Shown: in pieces, positions 1 through 7,562 of the stretch
Numbering within the stretch: the stretch's first letter is position 1
How the letters are laid out: the number at the start of each line of letters is the position of its first letter
From: Clostridia bacterium
Lineage (GTDB): Bacteria > Bacillota_A > Clostridia > Christensenellales > Borkfalkiaceae
DNA length: 15,450 bases
NCBI GenBank assembly: GCA_017507595.1
Contig: JAFWAM010000023.1
Span: forward strand, 1-15,450
Direction: 5' to 3'
Position numbers and translations under genes: made by a program
Notes under the pieces: generated by a model
The model's database searches: none
The model's input: only the letters and a program-made list of their open reading frames with translations
What the model was told of the DNA's origin: nothing

Positions 1-1692
1 CAAGTTTTCGATGGTCTGTTCAAGATGGAAGTCAACGGTGTTGCTTGTTGCGCTCCAGAAATGGTAGTGCTTGTTGCCCGTGAGGGAGTCCGTTACCTTG
101 TCTTCAACGCAAAGCTCGTCAATCTTGTTGGCGGCGGTAACCGTCCAGTATGCCTCGCCGTCCTCAAAGCTGTAGTTGTTAAGGAAGTTGAATTCCACCA
201 TGGAAACGTAGCAATGTGCGGTCATGCCGCCTGCCTCGCCCTTGACGTCGTATTTGGCAACGCCGCCCTTTTTCATGGCTTCCTTGTCGATGGCCTCCCA
301 AACGACGGGGAGTGCTTTTTTGCTGCCGTCGTTCATAACTGCGTTAACCGTTTCGGGGAGTACGATATCTCCGTTAAGGTCGCAGATAAGGGTAACGTCT
401 TCAATGGCGTCGGCTTTTATTTCAACCTGGTTGCCCGTTCTTGCAAGGGCGAAAACCTTTAAGGATTCAAGTGGGTGACCCGTTTCGTCAAACAAGGCTT
501 GGTTGTCAACCGAGCATCCGCCGTAATACTTGCCTGCGTCGTTAGGATCGTATTCCTTTGCATAGGAGGTTGCCCAGCCGGAGCCGTACTTTTCCCACAA
601 AGCGGAGTTTTCCTCCCAGCTCTTGCCGCCGGAGGAGATCCACGTGCCTTCCCAGTAGAAAATGCCGATGCCGTTGGTGGTCTTGTTCTGAATGGTGTCA
701 ATGAGTGTTCTTACGGCCATTGCCTGACCCTGAACGGTGTAGGGATAGGGCTTTGTGACAGCCGCACCGTCACCGATGGTGTTGCCGTAAAAGTCTGTGT
801 CGCCGCCCGTGTAGCAGTAGGATGTTTCTGCAACCATTACCTTTTTGTTGTAGGTGGTGGCAATTTCCGAAAGGAGTGAGGAAAGATTTTCCAGGGTGCC
901 GTGCCAGTACGGATAGTAGGATGAGGCAAATACGTCGTAGTCAAGGCTGTAGTATGCAAGCTTCTTTGCGTAATCGCGGTAATTTGATACCTTTTCGGGG
1001 TTTGCAAAATGTACTGCAATAAGGGCCTTGGGGAATACGTTTCGTACGGCTTCACAGCCCTGCTTCATCATTTTCCAGATGTTCATCCAGATCTTTTCGC
1101 CTGCCATCATGCCGTTGGTTTCGTTGCCGATCTGTACCATACCGACGTCAACTCTAGCGTCCTTTAATTTTTGTAAGCACTCGGTGGTGTACTGGCCAAG
1201 GGCTGCCGCCTTGTCGTCAATGGCCATGCCTACCCACGCCTTGGGGCACATCTGCTTTGCGGGATCTGCCCAGAAGTCAGAGTAGTGGAAGTTAACCAAA
1301 AGCTTCATACCGGCCTTGGTGGCTCTCTTACCGATCTCAACTGCCGTATCAATGTTGCAGTTGCCGCCGCCGTAGCCGTTGCCCTCGCTGTCAAAGGGGT
1401 CGTTCCATACTCTTACGCGAATATAGTTGATGCCGTTTTCCGCAAGGGTTTCAAAAACGTCCTGCTCGTTACCGTCAAAGTCGTAATATTTTACGCCGCC
1501 GGCTTCAAGGGACAAAACGCTTGAAGCGTCCATGCCCATAATAAAATCGTCGGAAAGATTTTCAACCTTTTCAACGTACAAGGTGTCGGATTTTACGTCG
1601 TAAACCTTTGGCCCGCTGCCCGTGCCTGCGCATCCCGTGAGGGCGCCCAAAACAAGAAGGCAGGATAAGATCATTGCTGCAAATTTCTTCAT
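1..1692 (-). CDS. GH53 arabinogalactan endo-beta-1,4-galactanase, lipoprotein (C-terminus cut by window edge)
   Basis: Secreted enzyme predicted to cut beta-1,4-galactan side chains of pectin outside the membrane. Read from 1692 leftward, 564 codons stay open to base 1, so the end lies outside the window. Residues 1-21 are a lipoprotein signal (lipobox LTGC, Cys21). The GH53 barrel covers roughly 48-410, opening with MGMDASSV (53-60) and RVRVWNDP (92-99). QIGNETNG places the acid/base at Glu191 and VAETSY the nucleophile at Glu289, by family knowledge. Residues about 428-496 resemble a bacterial Ig-like domain of the Big_4 type (PETVNAVMNDGSKKALPVVW). From about 503 a third domain begins (NNYSFEDG, then YW), resembling the start of a galactose-binding-like carbohydrate module such as those fused to other GH53 enzymes. 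The start is fixed by TAAGGAGCGG 5 bases upstream. It is divergent from the pullulanase gene. Confidence 0.93.
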   Translation of the reverse strand, partial: MKKFAAMILSCLLVLGALTGCAGTGSGPKVYDVKSDTLYVEKVENLSDDFIMGMDASSVLSLEAGGVKYYDFDGNEQDVFETLAENGINYIRVRVWNDPFDSEGNGYGGGNCNIDTAVEIGKRATKAGMKLLVNFHYSDFWADPAKQMCPKAWVGMAIDDKAAALGQYTTECLQKLKDARVDVGMVQIGNETNGMMAGEKIWMNIWKMMKQGCEAVRNVFPKALIAVHFANPEKVSNYRDYAKKLAYYSLDYDVFASSYYPYWHGTLENLSSLLSEIATTYNKKVMVAETSYCYTGGDTDFYGNTIGDGAAVTKPYPYTVQGQAMAVRTLIDTIQNKTTNGIGIFYWEGTWISSGGKSWEENSALWEKYGSGWATSYAKEYDPNDAGKYYGGCSVDNQALFDETGHPLESLKVFALARTGNQVEIKADAIEDVTLICDLNGDIVLPETVNAVMNDGSKKALPVVWEAIDKEAMKKGGVAKYDVKGEAGGMTAHCYVSMVEFNFLNNYSFEDGEAYWTVTAANKIDELCVEDKVTDSLTGNKHYHFWSATSNTVDFHLEQTIENL

Positions 1693-1760
1693 TTTTCCGC
1701 TCCTTAAAAAGTGATTTCTTGCCCGATATAGTATATATATCAACAAAGTTTATATACAAC

Positions 1761-1789
1761 ATTATACAACACAAAACTTTATTTTGCAA
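1761..1789 (-). promoter_or_regulatory. sigma-A promoter of the GH53 gene
   Basis: On the minus strand TTGCAA (1784-1789) is followed after exactly 17 bases by a perfect TATAAT (1761-1766). Transcription would start near 1754, giving a leader of about 60 bases before the ATG at 1692. The leader is very AT-rich (GATATATATACTATATC at 1724-1740 is an imperfect inverted repeat). No operator is evident beyond this. Confidence 0.75.
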
Positions 1790-1879
1790 CCCATTTAAAA
1801 TAAAAAGATTTTCCCCCTTGATACAAATTATCCTTTTATAAGCTTTATCCTTTACCAAGGTATGGGCGCGCTTTTATTC

Positions 1880-1917
1880 AAAAAACCCGTCTATAGGTCG
1901 GTTATCGGCGGTTTTTT
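1880..1917. terminator. Bidirectional terminator-like hairpin, repeat copy A, between divergent genes
   Basis: AAAAAACC (1880-1887) can pair with GGTTTTTT (1910-1917), leaving T-tracts on both strands. The loop contains the repeat core CTATAGGTCGGTTATCG (1891-1907), which recurs at other operon ends in this window. Unlike the other copies it ends no gene: it lies between the GH53 promoter and the pullulanase promoter. The 409-base region 1693-2101 otherwise holds the two promoters, a GC-rich stretch at 1938-1966 and AT-rich leader sequence, with no supported gene. Confidence 0.6.
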
Positions 1918-2014
1918 AAGATTTTTGCCGTTTTTTTACGCGTGGGTGGGGGCGCGTGCGCGTGTTAATTTATCATTTTACGTTAAGTTAAATATACTTA
2001 TTTGTAAAAATTCG

Positions 2015-2043
2015 TGGACAAAATCAAGGCCTTATGATATAAT
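2015..2043 (+). promoter_or_regulatory. sigma-A promoter with extended -10, pullulanase gene
   Basis: TGGACA (2015-2020), 17-base spacer, then TATAAT (2038-2043) preceded by TG one base earlier (TGATATAAT, 2035-2043), an extended -10. Transcription would start near 2050, about 50 bases before the ATG. A short dyad GTTGC-G-GCAAC (2048-2058) sits at the predicted start; it could be an operator half but is too short to claim. Confidence 0.75.
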
Positions 2044-2101
2044 AATTGTTGCGGCAACGCACAAGACTTTAATAATAAAAAAATAAATAAAGGGGAAAAT
2101 T

Positions 2102-4756
2102 ATGAAAAACAAACTTATAGCTTTTCTTTTATCACTCGTTTTCATTTTCACGTGCTTTACGGCGTGTGTACCCAACCAAAACGGTGACTCCACAGGCGGC
2201 TCAGGCTCAGGTGGCGGCACCGTAACCCCACCCCCGTCAACGGGCGGCGGAATGGAGCTTAACTTCCCGACGGAGATCCCCGTCGCAACCGAGCCTTCCT
2301 TACAGATCCACTACAAAAGGACTACGGGCAAATATACCGATTGGGGCTTCTGGCTTTGGGGTCTTGGCAAGGACGGCGCCCTTTACGAGCTTAATTACGC
2401 CGACGACTTCGGCGCAGTAGGCGTTTATCCGCTTTCAAACTTCTTTACGGGCTTTACCGGGAGCGAGACCCTCGGCATCATTCCAAGACGTCTTGACAGC
2501 TGGACCAAGGACGGCGAAAGTGACAGACTTTTAGCCTTCTCCGAAATGGTTATGGACGAAAACAATTACTATCACGTTTACATCAAAGAAGGGGACATAG
2601 AGCTTTATATGACCGATCAGCTTATCAAAAGCGACAAAATTAAATTTGCAACCTTCACCGACGAGACTCACTTCTCGGTAAGCACCTCTCAGGGTGTTGA
2701 TCACTACGACGTATATCACGGCAACGAGGTGATCGCCAGCGTTGACCTTAACGGGGCTACCTGGTTCCGTTATACCTTTGAGGAGCCTATCAACATCGGC
2801 GACCAGTACTACGTAGAGGTTAAGTTCAAAAAGAGCCAGAAGGTCATCAAGGCCCCCGTGTCAATCCAGATGCTCTATTCAACCCAGGCCTTTAACGATA
2901 AGTATTATTACGACGGTCAGCTTGGTGCCATCTACACCTCACAAAGCACGACCTTCAGGGTATGGTCACCCGTTGCGACCAAGATATTGTTAAATCTTTA
3001 CAATGACGGCTATAACGGCGCTTCCTACAATACCGTTGAAATGTCCTCCGGCGAAAAGGGCACCTTTGAAACGACCGTAAGCGGCGATCTTGAAGGTAAA
3101 TATTACACCTACACCGTATACAACTCAAACTTCCCCGCCGGTAAGGAGATAGTTGACCCATACGCAAGAAGCGCAGGTCTTTCAGGCGTTCGCGGACAGG
3201 TAGTTGACTTTTCCAAAACCAACCCCGACGGCTGGGATCAGATCATGCCTATTGACTACGACCGTAAGGAGCTTACCGTCTGGGAAACCCACGTTGCAGA
3301 CGTAACCTCATCCGCAACCTGGACGGGCAGCGAAGCAAACCGCAAAAAATACCTTGGCCTTATTGAGGGCGGCACCACCTATACCCAGGGCGGCGTAACC
3401 GTTTCCACCGGCTTTGATCACATCAAGGAGCTTGGCGTTAACGCAGTTCAGCTTATCCCCATCTTCGACCAGGCCAACGACGAGGCCAACCCCACCTTCA
3501 ACTGGGGCTATAACCCACTTAACTACAACGTATTAGAGGGCTCCTACTCCTCAGATCCCACCGACGGATACGTAAGGATCAGGGAATTCAAGGAGGTCGT
3601 AAAGGCTTACAACAAGGCAGGCATCAATATTATCATGGACGTAGTTTACAACCACGTCAACGGCGCAAACGGATCTAACTTCGACGTGCTTATGCCCGGG
3701 TACTACTTCCGCTACAACAGCGACGGCAGCTTATCAAACGGCTCCGGCTGCGGTAACGAAACTGCCTCCGAAAACGCAATGTACCGTAAGTTTATGATAG
3801 ATTCAGCTTGCTTCTGGGCAAGTGAATACAAGCTTGGCGGCTTCAGGTTTGACCTTATGGGTCTTCACGATATCGAAACAATGAACCTCCTCACCGCGGC
3901 TTTAAAGGAGGTCAACCCCAACATCGTCGTTTACGGCGAGCCATGGTGCGGCGGTACGTCAACCCTTCCCTCATCCGATCAGGCAGTTCAGGCCAACGGC
4001 AACCTTTACGAGGGCTACGGCCAGTTCAACGACCAGATGCGTGACGCCCTCATCAAAGGCGGCTTAAGCGCCGCAAGCGAAAGGGGCTGGGTCACCACTC
4101 TTGCAGGGGTCAACTCCTCCGACGTAACCAAGATCGTTGCAGGTATTCAGGGCACCACCAAGGGCGCCATCCCCATTGCAGACGCCAACAAGACGGTCAA
4201 CTACGTAACCTGCCACGACAACTACACCTTATACGACAGGATCATTGCCGCAGGCATTACCGATGAGGCAGTAGTAAGAAAGATGAACGTTCTTGCAAAC
4301 TCCGTAGTATTCACCTCAAGGGGCACAACGTTTATGCTCGCCGGTGACGAGTTCTTAAGAACAAAGGGCGGCGACCACAACTCTTACACCTCCAGCTACA
4401 AGGTAAACGAGCTTGATTACGCCTTAAAGATCAAAAACCTTGACGTTTTCAACAACTACAAGGCGCTTATTGCGTTTAAGCAGGGCGTAAGCGTTCTTCA
4501 TATGGACGCCACCGCTCAGTCAGACTTTGCCGTAACAAGCATGAACGGCGGCGCAGTTATCAAGATCACCTTTACCGACCACGAGGCCGGCAGGGCGTAT
4601 AAGATCGTCCACGCCAACAGCGCAGTTGCAGACTATAAGGAAGCTTTCGCAGGCTACACCTTATACCTTGACACCCTGTCAAGTGGGGTAGAGCTTTCCG
4701 ACAGCACCCCCGTAAGCGCTTACCAGACCATCATTGCTTATAAAACGATAGGTTAA
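2102..4756 (+). CDS. pulA: Type I pullulanase (GH13), surface lipoprotein
   Basis: Debranching enzyme predicted to hydrolyse alpha-1,6 bonds of pullulan, starch and glycogen-type glucans, tethered outside the membrane. Residues 1-21 are a lipoprotein signal (FTAC, Cys22), followed by a Gly/Ser/Thr/Pro linker to about 49. Residues 67-165 match the pullulanase-associated CBM41 type (IHYKRTTGKYTDWGFWLWG). A less recognisable beta domain (about 165-260) precedes a CBM48-like domain (about 275-355, TTFRVWSPVA). The GH13 barrel follows. The type I signature is NWGYNP (467-472). Region I is DVVYNH (513-518). Region II is GFRFDLM with nucleophile Asp584. Region III is YGEPW with acid/base Glu613. Region IV is CHDN, with His705-Asp706. 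All catalytic residues are present. AGGGG (2091-2095) supports the start. It is transcribed alone, between its own promoter and the terminator at 4767. Confidence 0.96.
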   Translation: MKNKLIAFLLSLVFIFTCFTACVPNQNGDSTGGSGSGGGTVTPPPSTGGGMELNFPTEIPVATEPSLQIHYKRTTGKYTDWGFWLWGLGKDGALYELNYADDFGAVGVYPLSNFFTGFTGSETLGIIPRRLDSWTKDGESDRLLAFSEMVMDENNYYHVYIKEGDIELYMTDQLIKSDKIKFATFTDETHFSVSTSQGVDHYDVYHGNEVIASVDLNGATWFRYTFEEPINIGDQYYVEVKFKKSQKVIKAPVSIQMLYSTQAFNDKYYYDGQLGAIYTSQSTTFRVWSPVATKILLNLYNDGYNGASYNTVEMSSGEKGTFETTVSGDLEGKYYTYTVYNSNFPAGKEIVDPYARSAGLSGVRGQVVDFSKTNPDGWDQIMPIDYDRKELTVWETHVADVTSSATWTGSEANRKKYLGLIEGGTTYTQGGVTVSTGFDHIKELGVNAVQLIPIFDQANDEANPTFNWGYNPLNYNVLEGSYSSDPTDGYVRIREFKEVVKAYNKAGINIIMDVVYNHVNGANGSNFDVLMPGYYFRYNSDGSLSNGSGCGNETASENAMYRKFMIDSACFWASEYKLGGFRFDLMGLHDIETMNLLTAALKEVNPNIVVYGEPWCGGTSTLPSSDQAVQANGNLYEGYGQFNDQMRDALIKGGLSAASERGWVTTLAGVNSSDVTKIVAGIQGTTKGAIPIADANKTVNYVTCHDNYTLYDRIIAAGITDEAVVRKMNVLANSVVFTSRGTTFMLAGDEFLRTKGGDHNSYTSSYKVNELDYALKIKNLDVFNNYKALIAFKQGVSVLHMDATAQSDFAVTSMNGGAVIKITFTDHEAGRAYKIVHANSAVADYKEAFAGYTLYLDTLSSGVELSDSTPVSAYQTIIAYKTIG

Positions 4757-4766
4757 TATTTTAAAA

Positions 4767-4818
4767 GGACCTGCGTATGGGTAAAAAGGGCGATAACCGA
4801 CCTATACGCAGGTTTTTT
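4767..4818 (+). terminator. Intrinsic terminator after pulA, repeat copy B
   Basis: ACCTGCGTATGGGT (4769-4782) pairs with ACCGACCTATACGCAGGT over 14 positions (4800-4813, one G-T), followed by TTTTTT. The 3' arm and loop contain the shared core in reverse orientation: the minus strand of 4791-4807 reads GTATAGGTCGGTTATCG, 16 of 17 bases identical to copy A. Confidence 0.88.
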
Positions 4819-4886
4819 GTTGTTTTTGGCAGGTGTTTTCCCCTTAAAAAAGGCCTTTTTATCCCTTAAAGATAAGGATATATGAC

Positions 4887-4915
4887 TTGACGGCGGAACC
4901 AATTACGGCTATAAT
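4887..4915 (+). promoter_or_regulatory. Near-consensus sigma-A promoter abutting the psuK start codon
   Basis: TTGACG (4887-4892), exactly 17 bases, then TATAAT (4910-4915). The -10 ends six bases before the ATG at 4922, so transcription would begin on or within a base or two of the start codon, predicting a leaderless or nearly leaderless mRNA. No ribosome-binding sequence is present between -10 and ATG. Confidence 0.8.
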
Positions 4916-4921
4916 ATAATT

Positions 4922-5854
4922 ATGAAGGTATTGATCGTCGGTGGCGCAAATATTGATATTACCGCCACCACCAATGACAAATATATACCAAAGGACTCCA
5001 ACGTGGGCAAGGTAAGTCTTACCTTCGGCGGGGTGGGAAGAAACCTTTCCCAATCGGTTGCCCTCCTTGGGGGTGAGGTAAGCTTTTTGTCTGCCTTTTC
5101 CGCCGATCCCTTTACAGGGGCCCTTATACGGGATCTTGAGGATAGGGGGATAGACACGTCCCTTTCGTTTTTCGGCGCGCCCGCACCCTCGTATTACGTC
5201 AGCGTCAACGACTGTGGGGGCGAAATGATCTCGGCGGTTTCTCAGATGGACGGCATAGATCATATTTCCGCAGACTATCTTAAGGGCGCGTTAAAGGATA
5301 AGACCTTTGACCTTCTTGCCTTTGACTGCAACCTTCAGCCCGGGGCAATATCCTATCTTTTGTCCGGGAAGGAGCCTACCTTTTGCGACGGCGTTTCCTC
5401 AACCAAGGTCTTACGTCTTAAGGAAAGTTTATCCACCGGCGGCAGGCTGTTTTTGCTTAAGGTCAACAAGGTTGAGGCCCAAAGCCTTGTGGGATACGAT
5501 ATAAAGGACAAAAAATCACTTTTTACAGCCCTTGACCATATAAGCAATATGGGGGTCGAAAACGTTTACATTACCCTCGGCCGCTACGGCGTTGGATATC
5601 TTACGGAGGGTAAAAAGGGCTATTACACAGCGCCCAAGGCTGACGTTAAAAACGTCAGCGGAGGAGGGGACTCCTTCATTAGCGGGCTTATAGGGGCACA
5701 TTTACACAAAAAGCCTATTGATAGCTGGGTGCTTTACGGCCTTGCCGCAAGCAAGCTTGCCATTGAAAGCATGGGCGCCGCTACGGATAATTTAAGCTTT
5801 AACGCCATTGAAGAACTGGCATCAAAAATAAAAAAAGAGGTTCAGTATGAATAA
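4922..5854 (+). CDS. psuK: PfkB-family carbohydrate kinase, probable pseudouridine kinase
   Basis: Cytoplasmic ribokinase-like kinase (310 aa). It opens with the family pattern VLIVGGANID (3-12) and carries the glycine-rich PfkB signature near GGVGRNLSQSVALLG (36-50). The anion-hole and catalytic-base motif is SGGGDSFISG (246-255), with Asp250 the predicted base. PfkB members are hard to tell apart by sequence. The pseudouridine assignment rests mainly on the downstream gene, which encodes pseudouridine-5'-phosphate glycosidase and overlaps this gene by 8 bases; in E. coli the psuK and psuG products act in sequence. The start at 4922 is needed for the N-terminal strand of the fold, yet it has no Shine-Dalgarno sequence, in keeping with the promoter placement. 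No nucleoside transporter accompanies the pair. An alternative is a kinase for another nucleoside or sugar. Confidence 0.87.
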   Translation: MKVLIVGGANIDITATTNDKYIPKDSNVGKVSLTFGGVGRNLSQSVALLGGEVSFLSAFSADPFTGALIRDLEDRGIDTSLSFFGAPAPSYYVSVNDCGGEMISAVSQMDGIDHISADYLKGALKDKTFDLLAFDCNLQPGAISYLLSGKEPTFCDGVSSTKVLRLKESLSTGGRLFLLKVNKVEAQSLVGYDIKDKKSLFTALDHISNMGVENVYITLGRYGVGYLTEGKKGYYTAPKADVKNVSGGGDSFISGLIGAHLHKKPIDSWVLYGLAASKLAIESMGAATDNLSFNAIEELASKIKKEVQYE

Positions 5855-6761
5855 GTATCTTTGTCTTTCATCCGAAGTTGAAAACGCCCTTAAAAACAAT
5901 CAGCCCGTCGTCGCGCTGGAGTCTACCATTATTTCCCACGGGATGCCTTATCCGCAAAACGTAGAGACGGCCCTTCTCGTTGAAAAGACCGTGCGCGATA
6001 TGGGTGCGGTGCCTGCCACCATTGCCGTTATCGGCGGCAAGCTTAAGGCAGGGCTTTCTGAGGAGGAGATAGAGTACCTCGGCAAAAAAGGGCAGGAGAT
6101 ACAAAAGGCCTCTCGCCGTGACCTTGCGGCAATCGTTGCCCGCGGCGGCGACGGCGCAACCACCGTTGCCACCACCATGATTATCGCAGGCCTTGCCGGC
6201 ATCAAGGTTTTTGCCACCGGTGGCATTGGCGGCGTACACAGGGGTGCGGAGGTAACTATGGATATTTCCGCCGACCTTGAGGAGCTTGCCTCAACCCCCG
6301 TCATGGTCGTTTGCGCAGGTGCAAAATCCATACTTGACCTTGGGCTTACCCTTGAGTATCTTGAAACAAAGGGTGTGCCCGTCATCGGCTATCAGACGGA
6401 GGAGCTGCCTGCCTTTTACACCAGACAAAGCGGATTTAAGGTTGACTACAGACTGGACACCCCAAGGGATATTGCCAAGGTCTTCAAGGCAAAGACGGAT
6501 CTTTCTCTTAAGGGCGGCATGCTGGTTACAAATCCCATTCCTGAGGAATACTCCATGGATAAGGAATATATCGACGGCGCTATTAACGCCGCCGTTGAAA
6601 AGGCTAAAAAACTTGGTATCCACGGCAAGGACACCACACCGTTTTTACTTGCGGAAATCAAATCTATTACCGGTGGCGACAGCTTAAAGTCAAATATACA
6701 GCTTGTTTTAAACAACGCCCGCCTTGCTGCACAAATCGCGCGGGAGCTTGAAGCCCTTTAA
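5847..6761 (+). CDS. psuG: Pseudouridine-5'-phosphate glycosidase
   Basis: Breaks the C-C bond of pseudouridine 5'-phosphate to give uracil and ribose 5-phosphate in the cytoplasm, completing RNA pseudouridine salvage. At 304 aa it has the usual length and strong family motifs: ALESTIISHGMPYPQN (23-38), with Glu25 the expected acid; SRRDLA (89-94); ATGGIGGVHRGAE (123-135); DISADL, with the expected metal ligand Asp139; and CAGAKSILDL (156-165), with Lys160 matching the Schiff-base lysine. It starts inside the end of the kinase gene (ATG in GTATGAATAA), which implies translational coupling. AGAGG lies 6 bases upstream. It ends just before the terminator at 6763. Confidence 0.96.
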   Translation: MNKYLCLSSEVENALKNNQPVVALESTIISHGMPYPQNVETALLVEKTVRDMGAVPATIAVIGGKLKAGLSEEEIEYLGKKGQEIQKASRRDLAAIVARGGDGATTVATTMIIAGLAGIKVFATGGIGGVHRGAEVTMDISADLEELASTPVMVVCAGAKSILDLGLTLEYLETKGVPVIGYQTEELPAFYTRQSGFKVDYRLDTPRDIAKVFKAKTDLSLKGGMLVTNPIPEEYSMDKEYIDGAINAAVEKAKKLGIHGKDTTPFLLAEIKSITGGDSLKSNIQLVLNNARLAAQIARELEAL

Positions 6762-6762
6762 C

Positions 6763-6810
6763 AAAAAGTCCGCCTATAAGCCGATTAAACGGCAAAACGG
6801 CGGATTTTTT
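6763..6810 (+). terminator. Intrinsic terminator after psuG, repeat copy C
   Basis: TCCGCC (6769-6774) pairs with GGCGGA (6799-6804), with A- and T-tracts outside (AAAAA 6763-6767, TTTTTT 6805-6810). An inner stem GCCG (6780-6783) / CGGC (6790-6793) has loop ATTAAA. The region CCTATAAGCCGATTAAAC (6773-6790) is a variant of the shared core. Confidence 0.88.
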
Positions 6811-6890
6811 CAACGAAAAAGACATAAAAACACGGTCAAACAAATTTTACCAAAGCAAAAAAAACGGACTACAGAATAAAAGGTAAAGCT

Positions 6891-7562
6891 ATGTTTAAGA
6901 TCTTAATTGTAGAAGACGACGCGACCCTTCGTCAGTTATTTTCAAGGGTGCTTACAAAAAACGGGTACAGCGTCAAAGGTGCGGGCAACGGCGAGGAAGC
7001 CCTTTCCCTTCTTGACGGCGAGTACTTCGATCTTATTATAACCGACGTTATGATGCCCGTTATGGATGGATATCAGCTTATATCAGCCATCCGCCAAAGC
7101 GGCAACAGCATACCAGTTTTAATGGTTACCGCCAAAAACGAGTTTGACGATATGAAGCTTGGCTTTATTACGGGCACGGACGATTTTATGGTCAAGCCCG
7201 TAAACGTTAACGAGCTGGTCATCAGGGTAGGGGCCCTCCTGCGGCGCGCCCAGATGATAAACGACCGCCGTCAGACGGTTGGCGGTACGGTTATGGAGTG
7301 TGACTCCCTGACGGTGACCACGGGGGGAGAAAGCATGATCCTCCCTCAAAAGGAATTTATGCTTTTATATAAGATGGCCTCATACCCCGGCAAAATTTTT
7401 ACCCGGCAGGAGCTTATGGACGACATCTGGGGGTATGACTCCAACAGCGAGACCCACACGGTGGACGTCCACGTAGGAAGACTTCGCGAAAAGTTCCGCA
7501 CCTGTCCCGACTTTGAGATAGTAACCATCCGCGGCATAGGCTACAAGGTGGTGAAAAAATGA
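6891..7562 (+). CDS. OmpR/PhoB-family response regulator
   Basis: DNA-binding half of a two-component system (223 aa). The receiver domain (2-115) has acidic residues Asp9 and Asp10, phosphoacceptor Asp52 in ITDVMMPVMDG, Thr80 and Lys102 (VKPVNVNEL). A winged-helix effector domain spans about 130-222, with the recognition-helix stretch HTVDVHVGRLREK and the terminal IRGIGYKV. Both halves are intact. Its stop overlaps the kinase start by 4 bases (ATGA at 7559), so the two are co-translated. AAGGT lies a few bases before the ATG. I see no convincing promoter in 6811-6890, and no transporter or target gene nearby says what it senses. Confidence 0.95.
   Translation: MFKILIVEDDATLRQLFSRVLTKNGYSVKGAGNGEEALSLLDGEYFDLIITDVMMPVMDGYQLISAIRQSGNSIPVLMVTAKNEFDDMKLGFITGTDDFMVKPVNVNELVIRVGALLRRAQMINDRRQTVGGTVMECDSLTVTTGGESMILPQKEFMLLYKMASYPGKIFTRQELMDDIWGYDSNSETHTVDVHVGRLREKFRTCPDFEIVTIRGIGYKVVKK

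Noticed and set aside
25..1524. Several plus-strand frames of 79-145 codons opposite the GH53 gene
   Set aside because: They are antisense to a clear GH53 protein with intact catalytic motifs, and have low-complexity Val/Ala-rich translations without ribosome sites.
2048..2058. Short dyad GTTGC-G-GCAAC at the pulA transcription start as a LacI-type operator
   Set aside because: Five-base arms with an odd centre are too short, and the central CpG typical of LacI-family sites is missing.
1862..2086. A 74-codon plus-strand frame in the spacer before pulA
   Set aside because: It runs through the family hairpin and the whole pulA promoter, has no ribosome site, and has no recognisable protein pattern.
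4922..5854. Ribokinase or fructokinase identity for the PfkB protein
   Set aside because: Sequence alone cannot exclude it, but the 8-base overlap with psuG makes pseudouridine kinase the better call.
5868..6623. Minus-strand frames of 110-145 codons opposite psuG
   Set aside because: They are shadows of a strongly conserved gene, with no family resemblance and no start signals.
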